A program made the translations under genes and the position numbers. The notes under the pieces are model-generated. The model saw only the letters and a program-made list of their open reading frames with translations, ran no database searches and was not told the DNA's origin. From the NCBI RefSeq assembly GCF_002953935.1, contig NZ_CP026514.1:620001-684000 (forward strand): a stretch of 64,000 bases of DNA, in the 5' to 3' direction. This document shows positions 43,287 through 51,537 of this stretch, piece after piece (the first letter of the stretch is position 1; each line of letters starts with the position of its first letter). The stretch comes from Arthrobacter sp. PGP41 (GTDB lineage: Bacteria > Actinomycetota > Actinomycetes > Actinomycetales > Micrococcaceae).

Positions 43287-45107
43287 ATGGAATCGAGCGC
43301 GGCGGTGGTGCAGGCGGAGGAAGCGGTTGACGCTTCTGTCGCTGCGTTTATGGCTGCGCTGGCTGGCGGAAGCCCTGCAGCTTCTGGTTCCGCCGCTGCT
43401 TCTGGTGGTTCCCGTCAAGGCGGGCGTGGCGCTGGCGGGGCCCCTGTCGCCGAGGCTCTCGCTGATGATTCCATCCCGCTCGGTGCGGGTGCCGGCGTGC
43501 TCGGTGATGATCCGTTGCAGCGGGTTGTTGATGCGGCCTTGGACGTCCTGGGCGGGGTGGCTCGGTCGGAAGCGAAGTTGGCGGCGGCGAAGGCGCTGGC
43601 TGCGGCGGTCCTGGCCGGGGCCACAAGGGCGATGAATCCTCCGCCCGGATCCCCTTACGAGGCTACGGCGCAGGACCGGAGCCTGGTGGCCGAGATCGGG
43701 TGTGCGCTGGCCATCGGTGATCGGGCCGCCGGTGCTTTGCTGGCTGAAGCCCATGCCCTGACCACCTCGCTGCCCCGGACCCTGGCGGCGTTGCAGGCCG
43801 GGACCATCTCCTGGGCACATGCGCGGACCATGGTGGACCAGGCTGTACGCCTTGACCCGTCCGCGGCAGCGGCCCTGGAGGCGCACTTCCTGGACCCGGA
43901 GGCACCTGACGTGGAGGCACCTGATGTGGAGGCACCTGGTGCGGTGCGCGGGTGTCCGATGGGGGAGATGCCCGCCTACCGGTTCAAGGCCAAGGCCCGT
44001 ACCTGGCGGGAACGGCACCATCCGGAGAGCCTGGAGAAGCGGCACGCCAAGTCGGCGGCGGATCGGCGGGTGGAATACTGGCCGGACAATGACGGGATGG
44101 CCTGGATTGCCGCGTACCTTCCCGCGGACCAGGCCTCGGCGGTCTGGAACCGGCTCACGGCACTCTCCCGGGGCCTGCAGGGACCTGCCGAGGCCCGCAC
44201 CCTGACCCAGCTAAGGGCCGACAGTTTCGCCGCAGGGCTTCTCAACGCAGGGCTCCTCACCAGCGGCACCACCAGCGGAGGCAGCGGGACTGCCTCGCCC
44301 CGGGCCGAGGTCCTGGTCACCGTGCCCGTGTTCTCCCTGCTGGGCCTGACCGGGGAACCGGCCATGCTGGACGGGTACGGGCCCATCCCGGCGTCCATGG
44401 CCCGGGACCTCGTCGCCGGCGGTGCGAACTCTTTCTACCGGGTGCTGGTGGACCCGCGGGACGGGGCGCCGCTGGAAATCGGCCGGACCAGCTACCGGGT
44501 GAGCAAGGCGATGCGGAACTGGCTCAGGATGAGGGACGGCAAATGCCCCTTCCCCGGCTGCAGCAACAATTCCTTCGACAACGAGGCCGATCATCTCCTC
44601 GCCTGGCACAACGGCGGCACCACCGGGATCAGCAACCTCGGCCAGCCCTGCCCGAAACACCACAAGCTCCGGCACGCCAGCGCCTGGAAACCCACGCCGG
44701 CAACGAAAAACGAACCACCCGGCTGGACCTCACCCACAGGCCGGATCTACAAGAGCGAACACCAGGACTGGGAACCACCACGATGGCCGGAAGGGGCTGT
44801 GCCGGCAGAGCTCCGCGCGCTTGATGACCTTGTGGAGATGTGGCCACCGCCCAACGACCTTTCGGGAGTGTCGCTGCCCAACGACCTTTCGGGAGTGTCG
44901 CCGCCTGATGGCTTGCCTGATGCTTGGCCTCCAGCAGCCGGTCAGTCGCTCCAAGATCTGTCGCTCCAGGACCTGTATCCAAAGGAGGAGTTCCCCGAGG
45001 ACACCTTTGCTGACTGGTTCCTGCCCGGATACCAGCTGCCCAAGGACCCACTGCCCGAAGATGTCTGGTGGGGAATGGCCTGCCAGGCAAGCGCCGGCGT
45101 CCCGTAA
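43287..45107 (+). CDS. DUF222 domain protein with C-terminal HNH endonuclease motif
   Basis: This 606-residue protein belongs to the 13E12-like family of actinobacteria. A large DUF222 region fills about residues 80-370 and an HNH nuclease-like fold lies near 420-460, where CPFPGC, NEADHLLAWHNGG and CPKHHKLRH supply the zinc Cys and HNH residues. The tail of 120 residues is Pro/Asp-rich and contains short in-frame tandem repeats. The real function is unknown; related genes are scattered as families in these genomes and may be mobile. The ATG lies one base after GGAGG, which is closer than usual. Confidence 0.85.
   Translation: MESSAAVVQAEEAVDASVAAFMAALAGGSPAASGSAAASGGSRQGGRGAGGAPVAEALADDSIPLGAGAGVLGDDPLQRVVDAALDVLGGVARSEAKLAAAKALAAAVLAGATRAMNPPPGSPYEATAQDRSLVAEIGCALAIGDRAAGALLAEAHALTTSLPRTLAALQAGTISWAHARTMVDQAVRLDPSAAAALEAHFLDPEAPDVEAPDVEAPGAVRGCPMGEMPAYRFKAKARTWRERHHPESLEKRHAKSAADRRVEYWPDNDGMAWIAAYLPADQASAVWNRLTALSRGLQGPAEARTLTQLRADSFAAGLLNAGLLTSGTTSGGSGTASPRAEVLVTVPVFSLLGLTGEPAMLDGYGPIPASMARDLVAGGANSFYRVLVDPRDGAPLEIGRTSYRVSKAMRNWLRMRDGKCPFPGCSNNSFDNEADHLLAWHNGGTTGISNLGQPCPKHHKLRHASAWKPTPATKNEPPGWTSPTGRIYKSEHQDWEPPRWPEGAVPAELRALDDLVEMWPPPNDLSGVSLPNDLSGVSPPDGLPDAWPPAAGQSLQDLSLQDLYPKEEFPEDTFADWFLPGYQLPKDPLPEDVWWGMACQASAGVP
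43899..43943 (+). repeat. Three in-frame 15-bp repeats in the DUF222-HNH gene
   Basis: GAGGCACCTGACGTG is repeated at 43899, 43914 (one change) and 43929 (three changes), giving an Glu-Ala-Pro-Asp-Val run that expands a loop before the GCPMGEMPAYRF segment. Confidence 0.85.
44850..44903 (+). repeat. Tandem 27-bp duplication in the DUF222-HNH gene tail
   Basis: Two copies of a 27-bp unit (44850-44876 and 44877-44903, one difference) encode PNDLSGVS repeated in the low-complexity C-terminal tail. Confidence 0.9.
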
Positions 45108-45242
45108 TGAAACCCTCGTGGTGACTTTGATGATGACGATTGCCGGAGTGCGCCTCCCGTGGGGGAGGAATCGACGGGACAACGGGTGCTGCCGCCGTCC
45201 AACTTTCCCGCGCGCACGTTGACGGCTAGATTCATCAGCAAG

Positions 45243-46319
45243 ATGACTAATCAATCCAGTCCACCGCAGCAATCCAGCCCCTCGCATGCAACCGCCTACT
45301 GGACCACAGCCAGGGAGCACGGCGAGCTGCGTCCTGAGGAGCTTCCGACCCCCGGACCGGACGAGGCCCTGGTCCGCGCCCTGTACTCCGGCATCAGCAA
45401 GGGCACGGAAATGGTGGTCCATGCAGGCGCTGTTCCGCCCCGGGTTGCCGAGGAGATGCGGGCACCCCGCCAGGAGGGAACCTTCCCCGGGCCGGTGAAG
45501 TTCGGGTACCTCTCCGTTGGGGTTGTCGAGGAGGGGCCGGAAGGCTGGCCGGGGCAGCGCGTCTTCTGCCTGAACCCCCACCAGGACCGCTACGTGGTGC
45601 CGGTTGGCTCACTGACGAAGATCCCCGACGACGTGCCCTCCCGCCGGGCAGTGCTCACCGGCACGGTGGAAACCGCCGTGAACGCATTGTGGGAGGCGGG
45701 TCCGCGGCTGGGAGACCGAATTGCGGTGGTGGGAGCGGGGCTGGTGGGCGGCATGGTTGCCACCCTGCTGAGGACCTTTCCGTTGCAGCGATTGCAGCTG
45801 GTTGACCTGGATGCGCGCCGGAGGCACCTGGCCGACTCCCTGGGCGTGGACTTCGCCCACCCGGATGACGCGCTCGCCGACTGCGACATCGTTTTCCACT
45901 GCTCGGCATCCCAGGAAGGCCTGGAACGGAGCCTGCAGCTCGTGGGCGACGAGGGGGACGTCATCGAGATGTCCTGGTACGCCAACCGCGAGGTCACCCT
46001 GCCGCTGGGGGAGGACTTCCATGCCCGGCGGCTATCCATCCGGGCCAGCCAGGTGGGTGTGGTGGCGCGTGCCCGCCGCCACCGCAGGACCAGCGCCGAC
46101 CGCCTGGACCTTGCCGTCTCGCTGCTGAAGGACCCCGTATTCGACACCTTCCTCACCGGTATCTCGCCGTTCGCCGAGTTGCCCGGGACGGTTCAGGACC
46201 TCGCCAACGGGAAGTTTGAAGCCCTGTGCCACGTCATCGAATACCCCCGCGACGAAGACCGCGAGAACGAAGACCGCCAGACCAAAGACCCGCGCCAGAC
46301 CCGAGAAGACCAGAGGTAA
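45243..46319 (+). CDS. MDR-superfamily zinc-binding-type dehydrogenase, BchC-like
   Basis: This 358-residue medium-chain dehydrogenase has an ALYSGISKGTEMVVHAG segment like the BchC branch and lacks the four-Cys structural zinc loop. A Rossmann fold is at about residues 160-190 (VVGAGLVGGMVATLL, then LVDLDARR). The Asp at the end of the second strand favours NAD(H). The last 22 residues are highly charged. It is followed within four bases by a pterin-synthase-like gene, then a glycosyltransferase, so all three probably make one product. No ribosome site precedes the ATG; TAGATT ends 10 bases before it. Confidence 0.82.
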   Translation: MTNQSSPPQQSSPSHATAYWTTAREHGELRPEELPTPGPDEALVRALYSGISKGTEMVVHAGAVPPRVAEEMRAPRQEGTFPGPVKFGYLSVGVVEEGPEGWPGQRVFCLNPHQDRYVVPVGSLTKIPDDVPSRRAVLTGTVETAVNALWEAGPRLGDRIAVVGAGLVGGMVATLLRTFPLQRLQLVDLDARRRHLADSLGVDFAHPDDALADCDIVFHCSASQEGLERSLQLVGDEGDVIEMSWYANREVTLPLGEDFHARRLSIRASQVGVVARARRHRRTSADRLDLAVSLLKDPVFDTFLTGISPFAELPGTVQDLANGKFEALCHVIEYPRDEDRENEDRQTKDPRQTREDQR

Positions 46320-46323
46320 GTCC

Positions 46324-46737
46324 ATGTTCAGCCTGACCGTCCGCCGCCACTTCATGATCGCCCACAGCCTCCCCCGTGAGGCGTTCGGGCCGGCCCAGGC
46401 CCTGCACGGGGCAACCTTCGTCGCCGAAGTGTCCTTCCGCCGTCGGACGCTCAACAAGGACGCTATCGTGCTGGACATCGGCGCCGCCGGCACCATCATC
46501 GAGGACGTTCTGGCAGGCCTGAACTACCGCAACCTGGACGAGCATCCGGATTTCGCGGGCAAACTCAGCACCACCGAGGCGCTGGCGGAATACATTGCCC
46601 ATTCAGTTGCGGAAAAGCTGAAAGATGACGACGACGGCGGCCAGCTTAAGGGCATCGACGTCACCTTGCGCGAAAACCCGGACGCCTGGGCCACCTACTC
46701 GCTGGACCTCCCGGCAGCGGACCTTCCAGCAGCCTGA
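46324..46737 (+). CDS. 6-pyruvoyl-tetrahydropterin synthase/QueD-like protein with altered active site
   Basis: This 137-residue protein has the length and fold motifs of the PTPS/QueD family, which convert dihydroneopterin triphosphate. Compared with QueD, His14 and His28 of the zinc site are kept. The third zinc His is Ala30 (HGA instead of HGH). The catalytic Cys of the CxxxHGH motif is Ala24. The Asp-His pair of the LDH segment is Asn67-Tyr68 (LNYRNLDEHPDF), and Glu117 is kept. It may therefore do another reaction or bind a pterin without turnover. AGAGG precedes the ATG. The dehydrogenase and glycosyltransferase flank it. Confidence 0.8.
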   Translation: MFSLTVRRHFMIAHSLPREAFGPAQALHGATFVAEVSFRRRTLNKDAIVLDIGAAGTIIEDVLAGLNYRNLDEHPDFAGKLSTTEALAEYIAHSVAEKLKDDDDGGQLKGIDVTLRENPDAWATYSLDLPAADLPAA

Positions 46738-46741
46738 TCCC

Positions 46742-47806
46742 GTGCCCCCCATCCGTCTGCTGGTCCCCGGCAACATCCACCACCATTCCGGCGGCAACGT
46801 CTACAACGCGCGGCTGGTGCGGGGCCTGGAGGTTTTGGGGACAGAGGTCGAGGTAATCGCAGTGGACGGCTCCTGGCCGGAAGCCAATGCCCGCGCACGG
46901 CGCCGGCTGGGCAGACTGCTTGGCGCCTGGGAACCGGACGCAGGACTGCAGGGCACCGTGATCCTCGTGGATGGGCTGATCGCCATGGGCGCGCCGGATG
47001 AGCTGGAATTCGCGGCCAAAGCCGGCCGGGAAACCTGGGTGCTGGTCCACATGCCTGCCCCCGCCCGCTACGGACTTGAGGCAAGGTCCCTGCGTGCCGC
47101 CACCGGGGTGCTGTGCACCAGCACCTGGGCAAGGAACGTCCTGGCGGCACGCCACGGCCTTCGCGGGCTGAAGGTCGCCCTTCCCGGTACTGATCCGGCG
47201 CCGTTGGCTTCGGGATCCACGCCGCCCCATATCGTCACCGTGGCCGCACTCCTGCCCAACAAGGACCAGTTGCTGGTGGTGGGGGCACTGGGCCGGCTGC
47301 AGGACCTTGAGTGGACGGCAGCGCTGGTGGGATCAGACCGGGCAGACGAGGAATACACCGGCAAGGTTCGCGCTGCCGTTCAGGCGAACGGGCTGGGCAG
47401 CCGGATCCAAGTGACTGGAGAGTTGACCGGCCAGGCGCTGGAAAGCGCATGGCAGCGGGCGGACCTCAGCCTGCTGGTCTCCCGCGCTGAAGCATTCGGC
47501 ATGGTGGTCACCGAGTCGCTCGCCCGGGGCATCCCGGTGATCGTGCGTGACGGGACGGGCGCCGTAGAAGCGTTGCGCCTGGGCATACCAGGTACGGACG
47601 ACGACGGCCCGCTTCCCGGAGCGAAGGTTGCCTTCCCTGCCGATGATGACCCTGCCAACCCCGCCCTGCTGGCCCAGGTCCTCCGCGGCTGGCTCGAGGA
47701 CCCCGCAACCAGGGATTCCTGGCGGGAGAGGGCGGTTGGGGCGGCGGGCACGCTGCCGGGTTGGGACCGGACAGCGGCGGTGGTGCTGGACGCCATCAGG
47801 AATTAG
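46742..47806 (+). CDS. GT4-family glycosyltransferase
   Basis: This 354-residue enzyme has the GT-B fold of glycosyltransferase family 4. The N-terminal domain begins with RLLVPGNIHHHSGGNVYNARL, which has the GG loop of retaining enzymes. The C-terminal domain has VVTVAALLPNKDQ-like and AEAFGMVVTESLARGIPVIV segments with the EX7E catalytic motif. The nucleotide-sugar donor and acceptor are unknown. The GTG start lies four bases after the PTPS-like stop and has no ribosome site, so translation is coupled. The stop overlaps the tadA stop on the other strand. Confidence 0.85.
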   Translation: MPPIRLLVPGNIHHHSGGNVYNARLVRGLEVLGTEVEVIAVDGSWPEANARARRRLGRLLGAWEPDAGLQGTVILVDGLIAMGAPDELEFAAKAGRETWVLVHMPAPARYGLEARSLRAATGVLCTSTWARNVLAARHGLRGLKVALPGTDPAPLASGSTPPHIVTVAALLPNKDQLLVVGALGRLQDLEWTAALVGSDRADEEYTGKVRAAVQANGLGSRIQVTGELTGQALESAWQRADLSLLVSRAEAFGMVVTESLARGIPVIVRDGTGAVEALRLGIPGTDDDGPLPGAKVAFPADDDPANPALLAQVLRGWLEDPATRDSWRERAVGAAGTLPGWDRTAAVVLDAIRN

Positions 47807-48303
47807 AGCCGGTGCCCGGCGAAGAACTCACGCAGCAGCCCGGCGCACTCAGCCTCGCGCACCCCGGGATAAACCTCAACCCAATGATTCAGGCGGCGCT
47901 CGCGGAGCACGTCGAAGACGGATCCTGCCGCCCCCGCCTTCTCATCCCAGGCACCGAAAACCACCCGGGGAATCCGGGCCAGGACAATGGCGCCGGCGCA
48001 CATGGCGCAGGGCTCCAGGGTCACCACCAACGTGCAGTCGGCGAGCCGCCAGCCGTCGCCGCTGCCGCCGTCGAGCACTGAAAGCTGGCGCAACCGCTCC
48101 GCCGCCTCCCGGATGGCAACTATCTCGGCGTGGGCGGTGGGGTCGCCCAGCTCCTCCCGCTGGTTCCGGCCGGAACCCAGCACGGCGCCGTCGGGCCCTA
48201 TGACCACCGCGCCAATCGGCACATCCTCCGTAGCGAGGGCGCGGCGGGCCTCGGCAAGGGCAAAGCCCATCCACGCGTTATATTTTTTCTCTGCGGAGAC
48301 CAT
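47803..48303 (-). CDS. tadA: tRNA adenosine(34) deaminase
   Basis: This 166-residue enzyme turns A34 of tRNA-Arg(ACG) into inosine. The zinc deaminase motif HAE (His58, Glu60) and PCAMC (Cys99, Cys102) are present. A short insertion of seven residues lies between the helix and the second motif. The window also holds tRNA-Arg with anticodon ACG, a substrate for this enzyme. It faces the PAP2 phosphatase gene, with 62 bases between. Confidence 0.93.
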   Translation of the reverse strand: MVSAEKKYNAWMGFALAEARRALATEDVPIGAVVIGPDGAVLGSGRNQREELGDPTAHAEIVAIREAAERLRQLSVLDGGSGDGWRLADCTLVVTLEPCAMCAGAIVLARIPRVVFGAWDEKAGAAGSVFDVLRERRLNHWVEVYPGVREAECAGLLREFFAGHRL

Positions 48304-48365
48304 GGCTCAATGATAGTTTCGTGGGATAACCAGAGCCCGTGACGCCCCAGACGCCGGGAGGCACA

Positions 48366-49169
48366 GTGAGCACCGTCCGAGACCGCATGGACAAGTGGAT
48401 CAAGCCCTATGCCGCCCTGTGGCTGACCATGATCATCGGCGGAACACTCGTGGTCACCTTGGCACTGCTCGGCGCAGAGGTGTATGCCAATGTGGTGGCC
48501 GAGGAAGGGCTTGCCAGCCTGGATATTCCTGCGCTGGAATACTCCCAGTCATTGCGGAATCCGGAGGTGGACGCCTTCGCCACGGGCTTTACCAACGTGG
48601 GCGGCGGGATCGGCATGCCGATCCTCGCCAGCATCCTTACTGCGTGGCTGACATTACTGAGCAGGACGTGGCGGCCCATCGTCCTGGTGGGCGGCGCTGC
48701 CCTCGTTTCCACAACTGCCACCACCCTGGGCAAGCGCCTGGTCGGCAGGACCCGTCCGGACCATTCGGAGGCGGTGCCGCCCTATGAGACCACACCGTCC
48801 TTCCCCAGCGGACACACGCTGAACACAACAGTGGTGATAGGGGTCCTGGTGTATCTGATGTGCCTCCAGTTCCAAATCCTGTGGGCAAGGATCGCCGCAA
48901 TAACGGCCGGCGCCATCTTCATCATCGCCATGGGCCTGAGCAGGGTTTTCCTGGGACACCACTGGTTGACCGATGTGATGGCCGGCTGGTTCCTTGGCCT
49001 CGCATGGGTGTCCATGGTGATCCTGGCCCACCGGCTGTTCCACCTGATACGCCGCCGCGAGCACGCGGGCCCGGCGCCTACCTTTGAACACCCCGTCCTT
49101 CGAGAGGAACCCAACGGGGAAGCGGAGGCCAGCGGCGACCGGTCGGGGAGGGGCCCGGCGGCCGGGTGA
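48366..49169 (+). CDS. PAP2-family membrane phosphatase
   Basis: This 267-residue integral membrane protein has the three PAP2 motifs: KRLVGRTRP, PSGHT and SRVFLGHHWLTDV. It probably dephosphorylates undecaprenyl pyrophosphate or a phosphatidyl lipid at the outer face. Membrane helices start at about residue 20, and a polar tail follows the last one. I chose the GTG at 48366 because GGGAGG is five bases upstream; a GTG at 48339 is in frame without such a site. Confidence 0.88.
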   Translation: MSTVRDRMDKWIKPYAALWLTMIIGGTLVVTLALLGAEVYANVVAEEGLASLDIPALEYSQSLRNPEVDAFATGFTNVGGGIGMPILASILTAWLTLLSRTWRPIVLVGGAALVSTTATTLGKRLVGRTRPDHSEAVPPYETTPSFPSGHTLNTTVVIGVLVYLMCLQFQILWARIAAITAGAIFIIAMGLSRVFLGHHWLTDVMAGWFLGLAWVSMVILAHRLFHLIRRREHAGPAPTFEHPVLREEPNGEAEASGDRSGRGPAAG

Positions 49170-49181
49170 TACTTTTGACCC

Positions 49182-49817
49182 ATGCGCACTCTCGTTGTGG
49201 ACCACCCGCTGGTCGCCCATAAGCTCACCGTCCTCCGGGACAAAAACACTCCGTCCCCGGTCTTCCGGCAGCTGACGGAGGAGCTGGTGACCCTCCTCGC
49301 CTACGAGGCAACGCGCGAGGTCCGCACCGAGCCAGTCACCATCGAAACGCCCGTCAGCACCACTGTTGGCACGGCGTTCACCAAGCCCACCCCGCTGGTG
49401 GTACCCATCCTGCGCGCGGGCCTTGGAATGCTCGAGGGCATGACCAAGCTCGTCCCCACCGCTGAAGTGGGATTCCTCGGCATGGCCCGTGACGAGGAAA
49501 CCCTGGACATCATCACCTACGCCGAGCGCCTGCCCGAGGACCTTACCGACCGGCAGATCTTCGTCCTGGACCCCATGCTGGCCACCGGCGGTACGCTGCG
49601 CGAAGCCATTAAGTTCCTGTTCAAGCGCGGCGCCTCTGATGTCACCTGCATCTGCCTGCTTGCTGCTCCGGAAGGCCTGGCAAAGCTGGAGGAAGAACTC
49701 TCCGATGCCAATGTCACCATCGTGCTGGCCTCCATCGACGAAAGGCTCAACGAGAAGTCCTACATCGTTCCCGGCCTCGGCGACGCAGGCGACCGGCTGT
49801 ACGGCATCGCCGGCTAG
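49182..49817 (+). CDS. upp: Uracil phosphoribosyltransferase
   Basis: This 211-residue salvage enzyme makes UMP from uracil and PRPP. The PRPP-binding loop is [11 protein letters not shown] at about residues 128-138, and [14 protein letters not shown] is the dimer and active-site strand. [15 protein letters not shown] ends the protein. There is no ribosome site before the ATG. GATACT lies eight bases upstream, so transcription probably begins at the start codon. The promoter sits inside the end of the PAP2 gene. Confidence 0.97.
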   Translation: MRTLVVDHPLVAHKLTVLRDKNTPSPVFRQLTEELVTLLAYEATREVRTEPVTIETPVSTTVGTAFTKPTPLVVPILRAGLGMLEGMTKLVPTAEVGFLGMARDEETLDIITYAERLPEDLTDRQIFVLDPMLATGGTLREAIKFLFKRGASDVTCICLLAAPEGLAKLEEELSDANVTIVLASIDERLNEKSYIVPGLGDAGDRLYGIAG

Positions 49818-49840
49818 GTCTCCGCGAGGGCTGGGGCAGA

Positions 49841-50530
49841 ATGGGAGGCATGACCGTCCCGATGCCTCCCCTAACCCTGGCACTGACCTGCCGTGCCGTC
49901 CTCTTTGACATGGATGGGACCCTGGTTGATTCCACCGCGGTAGTTGAACAGGTTTGGGGCGAGTTTGCCGTCCGCTACGGGCTGGACCTTGGAGAGATCC
50001 TGCGGACTTCGCACGGCGTCCAAGCAGGCGACACCGTGAAGCGCTTCGCTCCGCCCGGCGCCGATGTGCCGGCACTGACCGCGGAACTTGGTGCCATGGA
50101 ACGCGTCCGGACCGACGGCATCCTGCCCCTGCCCGGGGCAGCCCGGTTGCTGGCGGCACTTCCAGCAGACGCCATCGCCCTCGTCACGTCCGCTGACCGC
50201 GTCCTGGCTGACATCCGGATGGGCGCCGCGGGTCTAGCCATGCCTGCCACGGCCGTGACAGCTGAGCTGGTAACCCGGGGAAAACCGGATCCTGAGGGAT
50301 ACCTGCAGGCCGCCGCCGCCTTGGGCGTGGATCCTGCCGATGCGGTGGTGTTTGAGGATGCTCCCGCCGGCATTGCAGCAGGGGTCGCCGCCGGCATCCG
50401 TACGGTGGCTGTTGGACCCAACACCGGACCGTTGCCTGCCGGCATGCTGCACATTGCTGACTACAGTTCAATTGCCGTCGAAGTCGGCGTGGATGACGAG
50501 GGCAGGAGGGTCATTTCCTTCCGGCTGTGA
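49841..50530 (+). CDS. HAD-family sugar-phosphatase-like hydrolase
   Basis: This 229-residue protein has the catalytic HAD motif DMDGTLVDS near residue 23 (with both Asp). A small helical cap with the QAGDTVKRF segment follows, then LVTSADRVLADIRM, KPDPEGYLQAA and VVFEDAPAGIAAGVAAG with the motif-4 acidic residues. The pattern is that of GPP/HAD phosphosugar phosphatases. It follows upp, and the substrate is unknown. An internal ATG at 49850 is possible, but its Shine-Dalgarno would be only one base away. Confidence 0.85.
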   Translation: MGGMTVPMPPLTLALTCRAVLFDMDGTLVDSTAVVEQVWGEFAVRYGLDLGEILRTSHGVQAGDTVKRFAPPGADVPALTAELGAMERVRTDGILPLPGAARLLAALPADAIALVTSADRVLADIRMGAAGLAMPATAVTAELVTRGKPDPEGYLQAAAALGVDPADAVVFEDAPAGIAAGVAAGIRTVAVGPNTGPLPAGMLHIADYSSIAVEVGVDDEGRRVISFRL

Positions 50531-50562
50531 GGTTTGAGTCACCGGACGCGGTCGGTGCCGCT

Positions 50563-51276
50563 TTAGTACCAGTTGTTCGACAAGTGGAAGTTCAGTGCAC
50601 CGCACGGGGACTGGTAGCGTTCCTGGATGTAATCCAGGCCCCAGTTGATCTGCGTGCGGTAGTTGGTGAGGTAGTCGGCGCCGGCACTGGCCATCTTCTC
50701 AGCCGGCAAGGACTGGACGATGCCGTAGGCGCCGCTGCTCGGATTGGTGGCCGTAGTGGTCCAGTCCGATTCCTTGGTCCATAGGGTCTGCAGGCACTGC
50801 ATCTGGTCCGGAGCCCAGCCATAGGAAGCCAGTTGGCCGGCTGCGTACGCTTGGGCGCCCGCGGGGTCATTAACCGCGACGACGGGTGCGGGCTCGGGTA
50901 CCGGTACCGGCGCCGGTTCGGGAGCGGGTGCCGGCGCAGGGGCAGGTGCGGGCTCGGCTGCCGGAGCTGGAGCCGGTTCGGCTGCCTGCGGGACAACATT
51001 GATCGGCCCAGCCGCGGACTCAGGCGCAGGGTTGGCCCGGATTTCGCTTTGCTCCATGCTCAGCTTCGACAGGGACTCGACAGCGGGCGCCTCGGTGGCT
51101 GCCACGCGGGCACCCATGTCGGTGGCCTGGCCCGCAGCGCCAACTCCAACAAGGATGGCGCAGGATACTGCCAGGAACCCGGCGCGCCGGCCGAAGGACG
51201 GGAATTTGGCTGCTCGACGCGTAGCGCGGGCATCCGAGCCCGATTGCGGGCGTGGTTTTACAAGGAACTTGGACAT
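50563..51276 (-). CDS. Exported lytic transglycosylase-like protein (SLT domain)
   Basis: This 237-residue protein has a basic start, a signal-type hydrophobic segment (residues 31-46), a long Ala/Pro/Glu-rich flexible region, and a C-terminal soluble lytic transglycosylase-like domain. In that domain, LWTKESDWTTTATNPSSGAYG has the catalytic Glu and the family's NPSSGAYGI motif. WGLDYIQERY closes the domain. It would cut peptidoglycan outside the cell. A c-di-AMP riboswitch lies in its long 5' leader, as for other cell-wall hydrolases in actinobacteria. It converges on the HAD gene with 32 bases between the stops. Confidence 0.87.
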   Translation of the reverse strand: MSKFLVKPRPQSGSDARATRRAAKFPSFGRRAGFLAVSCAILVGVGAAGQATDMGARVAATEAPAVESLSKLSMEQSEIRANPAPESAAGPINVVPQAAEPAPAPAAEPAPAPAPAPAPEPAPVPVPEPAPVVAVNDPAGAQAYAAGQLASYGWAPDQMQCLQTLWTKESDWTTTATNPSSGAYGIVQSLPAEKMASAGADYLTNYRTQINWGLDYIQERYQSPCGALNFHLSNNWY

Positions 51277-51289
51277 GATGGATCGCCTC

Positions 51290-51455
51290 TCACACCTGCG
51301 GAGTTAGCTGTCGGGTTCGGATGAGGGCATCCGGCCGCACGGAAAAAACACGTGCAGGCTTAACCCCAAGGGCATTCAGTGCCCGGGACGGTGGGTCCCC
51401 CGCCTCTGCCGTTGCTCAAGAGGAATCCGGGAAGTGGCAGAGCTTGGCGTCAACC
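51290..51455 (-). ncRNA. c-di-AMP (ydaO-yuaA type) riboswitch
   Basis: The minus strand 5' leader of the transglycosylase gene carries the ydaO signature blocks in order: GACGCCAAGCTCTGCC, GGCGGGGGACCCACC, TTGGGGTTAAGCC, and CCGAACCCGACAGCTAAC near its 3' end, ending in CCGCAGG before the ribosome site. This is the known arrangement of this riboswitch before cell-wall hydrolase genes. It probably switches expression off when c-di-AMP is high. The boundaries are approximate. Confidence 0.82.
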
Positions 51456-51537
51456 CGGGATATGCGGCCCGAACGGGGGCCGCACCCATTCGACGGTACA
51501 GGAGCGCAGCGCAGAAGTCACATTTTGGTAACAGGAA

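Noticed and set aside
50880..51000. Tandem Pro/Ala/Glu repeats resembling a CRISPR or satellite array
   Set aside because: They are an Ala-Pro-rich linker of the transglycosylase; units are irregular and coding.
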